From the NCBI GenBank assembly GCA_021825785.1, contig JAKAGP010000085.1:1-7194 (forward strand): a stretch of 7,194 bases of DNA. The letters run 5' to 3'. The DNA is from Nitrospirota bacterium (GTDB taxonomy: Bacteria > Nitrospirota > Thermodesulfovibrionia > Thermodesulfovibrionales > JdFR-88). Below are positions 1 through 5,802 of this stretch, piece by piece; position 1 is the stretch's first letter; each line of letters begins with the position of its first letter. The notes beneath the pieces are model-generated. The model had not been told where the DNA came from. It worked only from the letters and a program-made list of their open reading frames with translations, and ran no database searches. A program made the translations under genes and the position numbers.

Positions 1-1
1 C

Positions 2-133
2 GCCGTGATCCGTCCGCTCTTCGCTTCTCTCCAGGAACAGGCAGATACCAGCCGCTCCTGCCCCCAAATCCCCGCAGCGGCAGAAAAAAAGCCCCAAAAA
101 GCGAAATCGTCATCGTCCGGCAAATCAAACTGA
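2..133 (+). CDS. Possible C-terminal tail of an upstream gene (partial)
   Basis: This frame is open from the window edge to a TGA at 131-133 and encodes 43 residues. The end is hydrophilic and rich in Ala, Lys and Ser, as unstructured C-terminal tails often are. No domain is visible, so no function can be given. Two other readings remain open. The first plus frame is also open and ends in a TGA at 202-204 that overlaps the ATG of the next gene. The minus strand carries a short Gly/Ala-rich hydrophobic stretch that could begin a membrane protein. Frame 2 is preferred only because its third codon positions look slightly more GC-rich. Sequence to the left of the window would decide. Confidence 0.3.
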   Translation, partial: AVIRPLFASLQEQADTSRSCPQIPAAAEKKPQKAKSSSSGKSN

Positions 134-179
134 CTCACTACAAAAATTTTAATAACCCGCTAGAAAACCGGAAGATAAA

Positions 180-202
180 ATACCGGTATAATGAAACGGT
201 AT
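180..202. repeat. Small inverted repeat overlapping the glycosyltransferase start
   Basis: ATACCG (180-185) and CGGTAT (197-202) form 6-base arms around an 11-base spacer. The left arm also lies in the perfect 10-base palindrome ATACCGGTAT (180-189), which recurs inside the gene at 531-540. In RNA the hairpin would include the first two bases of the start codon. The arms are short and could be chance. Confidence 0.25.
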
Positions 203-1271
203 GATAATAAACGCGACCTGCATCGGAAGCCGGCTGACTGGGCTTGGCAGATATTCTTTTTCCCTTTCCAGGCGTTTCCTCTCCGGCTGGGACCGTCCGT
301 TCAGGCTCTACATAAACGAAAAGGCTAAAATCCATTTTGAAGATGTGAAAACAGACGGCAGGCTCCGGCTGGCAAGCGGAGCGCTCTCGCCGGACTTCGG
401 CTTCAGGGGCCATCTCCTGAGGCTCATGTGGACCAATATACTACTGCGGAAATCGAATGAGGTTGTTTTCAACATGTCCCAGCTCGAGGCCTCGGCGCTC
501 GGCAGGCAGATATTGGCCGTGCATGACCTGATACCGGTATTGTTCCCGGAGTTCCATAAAAAACAGGTCCCTTATTTCAAATATCTGCTGCCCGCGGCCC
601 TGCGGAAATCCCTGAAGGTCATAACGGTCTCGAACGATTCCAAGCGGCTCATAATGGAGAATTTCAGGGTCCCGGAATCGAGGATAGCGGTCATATATAA
701 CGGCATAGATGAAAAATTCTCGTATGTGCCGGGCTGCAAGACCGAGGGCTACATACTTTTTGTGGGCAGGCTGTCTCCGACCAAAAATCCCGAGCGGCTG
801 CTTAAGGCCTACGAGCTTCTCATAAAAAAATACGGGGTTGATGCGGGGCTCAGGATCACGGGCAAAAGGCAATATTTCAGGAAGATACCGATAGGCGAAA
901 ATATCTTCAACAGGATTGTATTTCTTGAAAATGTCTCGGACGGGCAATTGACAGACCTGTACAGAAAGGCGGCCCTGCTGGTCCAGCCGTCCCTGTATGA
1001 GGGGTTCGGCCTGCCGCCGCTGGAGGCGATGGCCTGCGGCTGCCCGACCGTGGTTTCCGGCGCGGGCGGCATGCGCGAGATCTATGGGGACGCGAGCCTG
1101 TATGTGGACCCCCTTGATATCGAAAGCATCGCGGAGGGCATGTACGAAGTCCTCACAGACGAGGAAAAAAGAAAGGACCTGATCAAAAGGGGGCTTTCGA
1201 GGTCGGGGCAGTTCGGATGGGACATTTCAGCGCGCGAGCACATGAAGATCCTGGGGGAATATTTCGACTAG
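201..1271 (+). CDS. GT4-family glycosyltransferase
   Basis: This is a cytoplasmic, retaining glycosyltransferase that probably adds a sugar from a nucleotide-sugar donor to a growing surface polysaccharide. At 356 residues it has normal GT-B length. The N-terminal domain opens with a Gly-rich loop (TGLGRYSFSL, about residues 13-22), typical of mannosyl or rhamnosyl GT4 enzymes acting on exopolysaccharide or O-antigen. The C-terminal donor domain starts near VGRLSPTKNP (188-197), whose Arg190 and Lys195 contact the donor phosphates in this family. It carries the EX7E motif at Glu267 and Glu275 (EGFGLPPLE), followed by AMACGCPTVVS. No clear Shine-Dalgarno precedes ATG 201, but no better start exists. 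A TATAAT lies at 187-192 without a -35 box. Neighbouring deacetylase and sugar dehydrogenase genes support a polysaccharide role. The exact donor and acceptor cannot be told. Confidence 0.93.
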   Translation: MIINATCIGSRLTGLGRYSFSLSRRFLSGWDRPFRLYINEKAKIHFEDVKTDGRLRLASGALSPDFGFRGHLLRLMWTNILLRKSNEVVFNMSQLEASALGRQILAVHDLIPVLFPEFHKKQVPYFKYLLPAALRKSLKVITVSNDSKRLIMENFRVPESRIAVIYNGIDEKFSYVPGCKTEGYILFVGRLSPTKNPERLLKAYELLIKKYGVDAGLRITGKRQYFRKIPIGENIFNRIVFLENVSDGQLTDLYRKAALLVQPSLYEGFGLPPLEAMACGCPTVVSGAGGMREIYGDASLYVDPLDIESIAEGMYEVLTDEEKRKDLIKRGLSRSGQFGWDISAREHMKILGEYFD

Positions 1272-1981
1272 CGTCCCGCGGACGATTTCCGCACCTCGTA
1301 GGCCGAGTGGAGTTTATAGATGAAGGAAAGCGGCCAGGTGTTTAGCCGTATGGGAATCCGCTTTAACTCAAACGGATCGTCGCCGTTAAGGGTGAATCCC
1401 CTTCCCACCGTGGTTGCGCCGAGGAAGCCGGCCTCCCTGGCCTCGCGCGACACCGTGCTGTCGTAGTCGCCGTAGGGATAGCAGAAAAACTCCACAGGAC
1501 GGCCGGTCTGCTCCTCGATTGCATTTTTTGATCCCCGGATTTCCTCTTTCATTTGGGCCGGAGGGATTTCAGTCAGGTGCGGGTGGGTCATCGTGTGGGC
1601 GCCGAAGATCACCCCGCCCGCCGAAAGCTCCCTCACCTTTCCCCAATCCATCAGCTTTTTTCTTGCCCCAAGCTTTCCGGAGTCCCAGTCATTCGACCCG
1701 CCGGCAAGTCCGGGCACCAGGAAGACGGTGGAAGGATAGCCGTATCTTTTCAGGACGGGCCATGCGTTTTCATGGAAATCCATATATCCGTCGTCGAAGG
1801 TAAGCGCGATCAGTCTTCCCGCCGGCTGTCCCCCACGGACGAAATCGAGTATCTCATTCAGGGAGACAACCTTAAACCCCGCGGCTTTCAGATACCACAT
1901 CTGGAAGCGGAACATGCGCGGCGTCACATAAAGCCCCCGCATCCGCACGCCCTCCGGGGGAACGCCGATGCCGTGATACAT
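1268..1981 (-). CDS. Polysaccharide deacetylase (NodB domain, CE4 family)
   Basis: This is a metal-dependent deacetylase expected to remove N- or O-acetyl groups from a glycan, probably the polysaccharide made by the neighbouring genes. All three NodB landmarks are present. TFDDG is at residues 61-65, with the catalytic base and metal Asp as D63 and D64. HTMTH is at 129-133 and supplies the two metal-binding His. YPYGDYD is at about 169-174. The N-terminal MYHGIG is the usual LMYH opening of this family. No signal peptide is visible with this start. ATG 1981 lacks a good ribosome-binding site. Seven more in-frame residues (INRAAIL) lead back to an ATT at 2000-2002 that sits 8 bases after a GGAGG, so the true start is probably there. 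The gene follows the sugar dehydrogenase by about 60 bases and is likely co-transcribed with it. Confidence 0.92.
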   Translation of the reverse strand: MYHGIGVPPEGVRMRGLYVTPRMFRFQMWYLKAAGFKVVSLNEILDFVRGGQPAGRLIALTFDDGYMDFHENAWPVLKRYGYPSTVFLVPGLAGGSNDWDSGKLGARKKLMDWGKVRELSAGGVIFGAHTMTHPHLTEIPPAQMKEEIRGSKNAIEEQTGRPVEFFCYPYGDYDSTVSREAREAGFLGATTVGRGFTLNGDDPFELKRIPIRLNTWPLSFIYKLHSAYEVRKSSAGR

Positions 1982-2010
1982 GAGTATGGCGGCCCTGTTA
2001 ATGTAAAAGA

Positions 2011-2015
2011 CCTCC
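2011..2015 (-). promoter_or_regulatory. Ribosome-binding site for the deacetylase, pointing to an ATT start
   Basis: Read on the minus strand, GGAGG is followed by 8 bases and then ATT (2000-2002), in frame with the deacetylase. It lies 29 bases before ATG 1981, too far to serve that codon. No ATG, GTG or TTG occurs in frame between the GGAGG and ATG 1981. Confidence 0.55.
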
Positions 2016-2062
2016 GCGGAAAGATTTTCCCTTCTAGTATAAAGAAAAAAATTCCCGCAGGT

Positions 2063-3436
2063 CTATGCCTTTACCACCTTTCCCGAGCCCCTGCCGCCTT
2101 TGATGAGGTTGCGCGTGTCCACTATGAGTTTCGAATGCTCCAGGATGAACCCCGGGTCGTAATCCGAATGGCCGGTCGCGATGAGCACGCAGTCGTAGGA
2201 TGCGAGATTTTCCGTGGTCAGTGGCACCGATGTCTTCTCCACCAGGAAGCGCCTCATCTTCGGGGCCGCGGGTATGAAGGGGTCGTTGTAGTCTACGAGG
2301 GCGCCTTTGCCCTCCAGCAGCTCTATCAGCTTGAACGACGGGGATTCCCTGGGGTCGTCCACATCCTTTTTGTAGGCCAGTCCGAGGACGAGGATTTTGG
2401 CCCCCTTCAGGCACTTGCCCTGTCCGTTCAGCGCCTCCCCGGTCCGCTCCACCACCCTGTATGGCATCGCGGTATTGATCTCGCCGGCCAGCTCGATGAA
2501 CTTGGTCGGGCAGTCGAACTCCCTGGCCTTCCAGGTAAGATAGAACGGGTCTATGGGGATGCAGTGGCCGCCGAGGCCGGGGCCGGGGTAGAACGCCTGA
2601 AACCCGAAGGGTTTCGTTTTGGATGCCTCGATGACTTCCCAGATGTCGATATCCATCCGCTCAAAGAGGCCCTTCAATTCGTTGACCAGGGCTATGTTGA
2701 CTGCCCTGTAAATATTCTCCAGCAGCTTTGTCGTCTCCGCCACCCGCGTGGAGGAGACCGGAACGGTCCGGACCACAATCGTGTCGTAGAGGGTCTTTGC
2801 CGCCTGCAGGCATTTTTGCGTGTAACCGCCGACTACCTTGGGGATTGTATGGGTCGAAAAGTCCCTGTTGTTCGGGTCTTCGCGCTCCGGCGAATAGGCC
2901 AGATAGAAATCCACGCCGGCCTTCAGTCCGCCCTTGTTACGCTCAAGTATCGCCCGCATGTCCTGGCCGGTAGTGCCGGGGTATGTGGTGGACTCAAGCA
3001 CTATGAGCTGTCCCGCCCTCAGATGGGCGGCTATGGATTCCGCCGTGCCAAAGACGTACGTCATATCGGGTTCCCGGTTGGCGTTCAAGGGGGTGGGAAC
3101 GCAGACGATGACGCAGTCCATCTCAAAAATGCGGGAAAAATCGGACGTCGGAGTGAAGGATTTAAGCGCCTTTATCTTTTTCTCATTGATATGGCTGATA
3201 TAGCTTTTGCCCTGTTTGAGGAGATTCACCTTTTCGGAGTCTATATCGAATCCCGTCACGTCGAAGCCGGCGCGCGAGAACTCAAAGACAAGGGGCAGGC
3301 CCACGTATCCAAGCCCGATTACGCCCACCCGCGCCTCCCTGGAGCGTATCTTTTCGATAAGCTCAAGATGCCCTTCCGGTTTTTTTCCGGCGCCTGCCTT
3401 TTTCACCGCTTTTTCACCTGTTTTTTGAGTGATCAT
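2063..3436 (-). CDS. wbpA: Nucleotide-sugar dehydrogenase, UDP-GlcNAc 6-dehydrogenase (WbpA) type
   Basis: This enzyme performs the NAD-dependent two-step oxidation of a UDP-sugar C6 alcohol to the carboxylate, most likely UDP-GlcNAc to UDP-GlcNAcA, giving a uronic acid precursor for surface polysaccharide. At 457 residues it has family length plus a Lys-rich N-terminal extension of about 33 residues. The Rossmann fold starts at VGVIGLGYVGLP (37-48). The central helical domain holds Lys237 and Asn241. The catalytic Cys292 is in GPGLGGHCIPIDPFYLTWKA, a form typical of WbpA rather than plain UDP-glucose dehydrogenases. The C-terminal domain contains LVLGLAYKKDVDDPRESPS. ATG 3436 is preceded by AAGGAGG at a spacing of 6. 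It is the first visible gene of a minus operon with the deacetylase. UDP-ManNAc dehydrogenase activity (WecC) is the main alternative. Confidence 0.92.
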   Translation of the reverse strand: MITQKTGEKAVKKAGAGKKPEGHLELIEKIRSREARVGVIGLGYVGLPLVFEFSRAGFDVTGFDIDSEKVNLLKQGKSYISHINEKKIKALKSFTPTSDFSRIFEMDCVIVCVPTPLNANREPDMTYVFGTAESIAAHLRAGQLIVLESTTYPGTTGQDMRAILERNKGGLKAGVDFYLAYSPEREDPNNRDFSTHTIPKVVGGYTQKCLQAAKTLYDTIVVRTVPVSSTRVAETTKLLENIYRAVNIALVNELKGLFERMDIDIWEVIEASKTKPFGFQAFYPGPGLGGHCIPIDPFYLTWKAREFDCPTKFIELAGEINTAMPYRVVERTGEALNGQGKCLKGAKILVLGLAYKKDVDDPRESPSFKLIELLEGKGALVDYNDPFIPAAPKMRRFLVEKTSVPLTTENLASYDCVLIATGHSDYDPGFILEHSKLIVDTRNLIKGGRGSGKVVKA

Positions 3437-3442
3437 CCGGTG

Positions 3443-3449
3443 CCTCCTT
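3443..3449 (-). promoter_or_regulatory. Ribosome-binding site of the sugar dehydrogenase gene
   Basis: AAGGAGG on the minus strand lies 6 bases before ATG 3436. It fixes that start and is a bacterial-type Shine-Dalgarno. Confidence 0.85.
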
Positions 3450-3536
3450 GTATTGACATTGCGTTTTCGGGTCTTTGTCTTTCGATTCAGTCCGGCATCC
3501 TGTTAAACTAAAAATCATGGAGATGCGTGAGCTTCT

Positions 3537-4472
3537 ATGGATTTAAGGATCGGCCACTTATCCACATTCTATCACACTGCGGTCCTGCTCATGTCCGGAC
3601 CTGAAGGCTGCCTTCCCGGCGTTGAGATCGAGTGGAAGCTGTTTGGCACGGGGCCGGCGATTGTGGAGGCCTTTAGAGAAGGCGCGATCGATCTTGCGTA
3701 CATCGGGCTTCCCCCGGCCGTAATCGGCATGGAGCGGGCAGTGGCGATAAGGTGTGTCGCCGGCGGGCATATGGAAGGCACCGTCCTCTCCGGCGGGGCG
3801 GACCTCAGAGGCTATCCGCAGGCAGCCGGCCTTGGGGAGGCGCTGGGCCAGTTGAAGGGGTCCAGGATAGGCGTGCCGGGCAAAGGGTCTATTCATGACA
3901 TTATCCTCGCGGATTGCCTGGAGCGCTCCGGCCTTCGCGGAGAGGTCGAAGTGGTCAATTTCAAGTGGGCGGACGCCATCACGGAGGCACTGATAAAAGG
4001 GCAGGTCCGGGCGGCGATTGGCACCCCGGCGCTTGCCGTAGCAATCAGGCGCTACGCGGGCGGCAAGGTGCTGGTCCCACCGCATATGATCTGGCCCGGA
4101 AACCCGAGCTACGGGATCGCGGCGGAATCCGGATTTTTGAACGCCCACCCTGAAGTCATAGAAAACTTTTTGAAAAAACACGAGGAGGCCACGGAGATGA
4201 TGCGGAGGCAGCCCGCCCTGTGCGCCGGGAGGATCGCATCGTACACGGGCGTGGCCGATGAGGATTTTGTCCTGGAGGCGATAGGCATTTCCCCCAGGTA
4301 TTGCGCCCAGCTTACACGTGAATTCATCGAGGGGACTATGGACTTTGTGAAGGCGATGAAGCGGATGGGCTATATCGGGCGCGAGCTTTCGGAGGACGAG
4401 ATATTCGATACCTCCTTCATACGCAAAATCCATCCCCCGGGAGACCACTACGGCCCGGTTGGCAATCAATAA
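3537..4472 (+). CDS. SsuA/NMT1-like solute-binding-fold protein without a signal peptide
   Basis: This 311-residue protein has the type-2 periplasmic-binding fold of the nitrate/sulfonate/THI5 (NMT1) group. The first lobe begins at LRIGHLSTFYHT (3-14). The family signature of a small-molecule binder follows: GTGPAIVEAFREGAIDLAYIG (37-57), then LPPAVIG. The second lobe opens with LKGSRIGVPGKGSIHDIIL (106-124) and holds AAIGTPALAV (159-168). Unlike transport SsuA proteins it starts directly with the first beta strand. It has no signal peptide or lipobox, and an in-frame TGA at 3528-3530 rules out a longer start. No ABC permease or ATPase gene is in the window. It is therefore probably cytosolic, acting as a binding or sensing protein or an enzyme. 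The ligand is unknown; the sulfonate genes downstream make a sulfonate worth testing. The ribosome-binding site is weak. Confidence 0.8.
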   Translation: MDLRIGHLSTFYHTAVLLMSGPEGCLPGVEIEWKLFGTGPAIVEAFREGAIDLAYIGLPPAVIGMERAVAIRCVAGGHMEGTVLSGGADLRGYPQAAGLGEALGQLKGSRIGVPGKGSIHDIILADCLERSGLRGEVEVVNFKWADAITEALIKGQVRAAIGTPALAVAIRRYAGGKVLVPPHMIWPGNPSYGIAAESGFLNAHPEVIENFLKKHEEATEMMRRQPALCAGRIASYTGVADEDFVLEAIGISPRYCAQLTREFIEGTMDFVKAMKRMGYIGRELSEDEIFDTSFIRKIHPPGDHYGPVGNQ

Positions 4473-4517
4473 TCGTCTGCGCGTGCTATTATTTAGATAT
4501 CTTCATGAATCTTGTTA

Positions 4518-4555
4518 AACCCTTTCCCCTGGGGGGAGAGGGTTGGGAGAGGGTG
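4518..4555. repeat. Palindromic G/C-tract repeat (REP/MITE-like)
   Basis: AACCCTTTCCCC (4518-4529) pairs with GGGGAGAGGGTT (4533-4544), giving a 12-base stem with one G-U wobble and a 3-base loop. An 11-base unit follows in tandem: GGGAGAGGGTT (4534-4544) and GGGAGAGGGTG (4545-4555), differing only in the last base. No T-run follows on either strand, so it does not look like an intrinsic terminator. The pattern resembles dispersed palindromic repeats with CCCTCTCCC/GGGAGAGGG cores seen in many bacterial genomes. It ends 8 bases before the start of the next gene. Confidence 0.6.
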
Positions 4556-4563
4556 TTCAGATC

Positions 4564-5145
4564 ATGCCGAAAAAAGGAAGGACTTTGCCGCAGCCGCCCG
4601 GACGAAAAGGGGCGGTCCCGGAAGGCCAGGGGGGGGAAGGGCTCATTTTTGACGGGCTTCAGGAGGCGATGGCCGGAGGGGAAAAGACCCTGGAGGAGTT
4701 CATGAAGAAGAACATCCCGGAGGGCGAATACGCAAGACGGCTGACCGGGATGGCCATGGGGATGTCGGGCATCCAGATACCGGCAGAAAAAAAAGGGCCT
4801 TCCCGAAAGAGGAAAAAGGGCGTGTCCGAGGCGCCGCCTCAAGCGGAACCGCCGGGCCCGGAAGCGGCCCAGGTGAAAATGCCGGAGGATATCCTTCGCG
4901 CGGCAAGAGAAGGAGATGTGCGGATGCTCTCAAGTCTGCTTGCGCGCGAGCGGGAAAAGTCCTCCGGGGTTTCAAAAGAAACGGCCCTGCCGGAGGAAGC
5001 CGAGGGCAAGCAGTCCCTGATGGAAAAAGAGATAATGGACAGCCTGTACGAGATAGCCGTGGACAACGGGCTGCAGATGGACTGGATCATACAGAGGGCG
5101 CTGAGGCTCTACATCAGGAAATACCACGAGACAGGACAACTGTAG
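4564..5145 (+). CDS. Hypothetical protein with a ribbon-helix-helix-like C-terminus
   Basis: This 193-residue protein is not recognised as a member of a named family. The N-terminal 30 residues are Pro/Gly/Lys-rich. Residues about 36-75 form a helical segment with FMKKNIPEGEYARRL. A charged linker (about 75-105) is rich in Lys, Pro and Ala. EDILRAAREGDVRMLSSLL (108-126) resembles a single ankyrin-type helix pair. The last 40 residues (SLYEIAVDNGLQMDWIIQRALRLYI and on) match the two-helix pattern of CopG/Arc ribbon-helix-helix proteins: a helix ending in Asn-Gly, a turn, then a helix with IIxxAL. The preceding DNA-contacting strand is not clear. ATG 4564 was preferred over an in-frame TTG at 4543 because that TTG lies inside the palindromic repeat. 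The repeat's GAGGG, about 10 bases upstream, may act as the ribosome-binding site. The opposite-strand frame looks like a shadow. Confidence 0.65.
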   Translation: MPKKGRTLPQPPGRKGAVPEGQGGEGLIFDGLQEAMAGGEKTLEEFMKKNIPEGEYARRLTGMAMGMSGIQIPAEKKGPSRKRKKGVSEAPPQAEPPGPEAAQVKMPEDILRAAREGDVRMLSSLLAREREKSSGVSKETALPEEAEGKQSLMEKEIMDSLYEIAVDNGLQMDWIIQRALRLYIRKYHETGQL

Positions 5146-5214
5146 CATTTGACAGCTTAGCGCCCGCCCGCACGGCGTTAGCCAAATTGCCCCATTTCCA
5201 ACCGATTGCAATGA

Positions 5215-5243
5215 TTGACAAAACCCCTTGAAATACGTATTCT
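5215..5243 (+). promoter_or_regulatory. Sigma-70-type promoter of the cytochrome gene
   Basis: TTGACA (5215-5220), a 17-base spacer and TATTCT (5238-5243) form a near-consensus housekeeping promoter. Transcription would start near 5250, leaving a leader of about 28 bases. The surrounding sequence is AT-rich compared with the coding regions. This is the clearest promoter in the window and argues for a bacterial host. Confidence 0.75.
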
Positions 5244-5263
5244 TTTTAAAATCAAAATCTTTC

Positions 5264-5270
5264 AAGGAGG
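5264..5270 (+). promoter_or_regulatory. Ribosome-binding site of the cytochrome gene
   Basis: AAGGAGG lies 7 bases before ATG 5278. It selects this start over an in-frame TTG at 5215, which is itself part of the -35 box. Confidence 0.88.
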
Positions 5271-5277
5271 GAAAATC

Positions 5278-5802
5278 ATGTCCTGGTTCAGAGTTCTTAT
5301 TGTCTCGTTTCTTCTGCTTGTCTTGCCCGCTTACGCCTTTGCCTTCGGCCCTCATGACGACCTCTCGTGCACCGGCTGCCATTCGATCCACAAGGCGAAG
5401 GGCCAGTTGATCTTCGCGGTGAAGCCCAACAGCAAGCTCATCAATCCCAGGACGAAGCGCCCCTACTCGGGCGTGACCGCCCTGTGCCTCGGCTGCCATC
5501 AGACGCCGAACAACGGCGGGATGGGCATAGATCCCATTTCCCCCGAGCACAGCCATCCTTTTGACGTAGTGCCGAACCCGAAGGTGGCAAAGGTGCCGGC
5601 ATGGGATTTAAGGGACGGGAAACTGGAATGCGTAAGCTGCCATGACCCCCATCCGTCCAACCCGAATTACAAGTACCTCAGGGTAGACACGGCCGGCGGG
5701 GCGAAGATGCAGAATTTCTGCGCGATGTGCCATCCCGCGAAGGCGGACCCGAGCTCCCTGAAGAACATCAAGGTTTTTAGCAGTATGGACGAGAATAAAT
5801 AG
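5278..5802 (+). CDS. Exported tetraheme c-type cytochrome (paired CXXCH family)
   Basis: This 174-residue periplasmic electron carrier has a signal peptide at residues 1-22: Arg5, a Leu/Val-rich core, then AYAFA with Ala-X-Ala cleavage options after 20 or 22. Four heme c attachment motifs follow: CTGCH (31-35), CLGCH (70-74), CVSCH (118-122) and CAMCH (148-152). CHSIH and CHDPH place a second His three residues after the heme His, and His26, His91 and His93 are further candidates, so bis-His, low-potential hemes are likely. Small cytochromes of this doubled-CXXCH type are common in Desulfobacterota and Nitrospirota, where they move electrons across the periplasm. The redox partner is not in the window. 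The gene is monocistronic, with its own promoter, and its last 26 bases overlap the end of the opposing comDE gene. Confidence 0.93.
   Translation: MSWFRVLIVSFLLLVLPAYAFAFGPHDDLSCTGCHSIHKAKGQLIFAVKPNSKLINPRTKRPYSGVTALCLGCHQTPNNGGMGIDPISPEHSHPFDVVPNPKVAKVPAWDLRDGKLECVSCHDPHPSNPNYKYLRVDTAGGAKMQNFCAMCHPAKADPSSLKNIKVFSSMDENK

Noticed and set aside
187..192. TATAAT as a promoter for the glycosyltransferase
   Set aside because: No -35 element lies 16-18 bases upstream and there is no extended -10. Transcription would start at about the start codon.
3453..3509. Promoter elements in the divergent spacer (TTGACA at 3453-3458; TAAACT at 3504-3509)
   Set aside because: TTGACA has no acceptable -10 at 16-18 bases, and TAAACT pairs only with a weak TTCGAT. 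A promoter is expected somewhere in this spacer but cannot be placed.
1553..3511. A 652-codon open frame on the plus strand
   Set aside because: It lies antisense to the deacetylase and the sugar dehydrogenase, both of which have complete family motifs. The translation has no recognisable domain, and it crosses the junction between two real genes.
3558..4469. A 303-codon open frame on the minus strand
   Set aside because: It is antisense to the solute-binding-fold gene, whose translation has clear family signatures. The antisense product is Arg/His/Pro-rich with no domain.
4489..4842. A 117-codon minus-strand frame opposite the hypothetical gene
   Set aside because: It runs through the palindromic repeat and gives an Arg/Pro/Phe-rich product without a family pattern. 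The plus-strand frame has a more natural composition and a plausible C-terminal domain.
5150..5186. Imperfect inverted repeat (AGCGCC / GGCGTTAGC) as a terminator for the hypothetical gene
   Set aside because: The stem is broken and no T-run follows.
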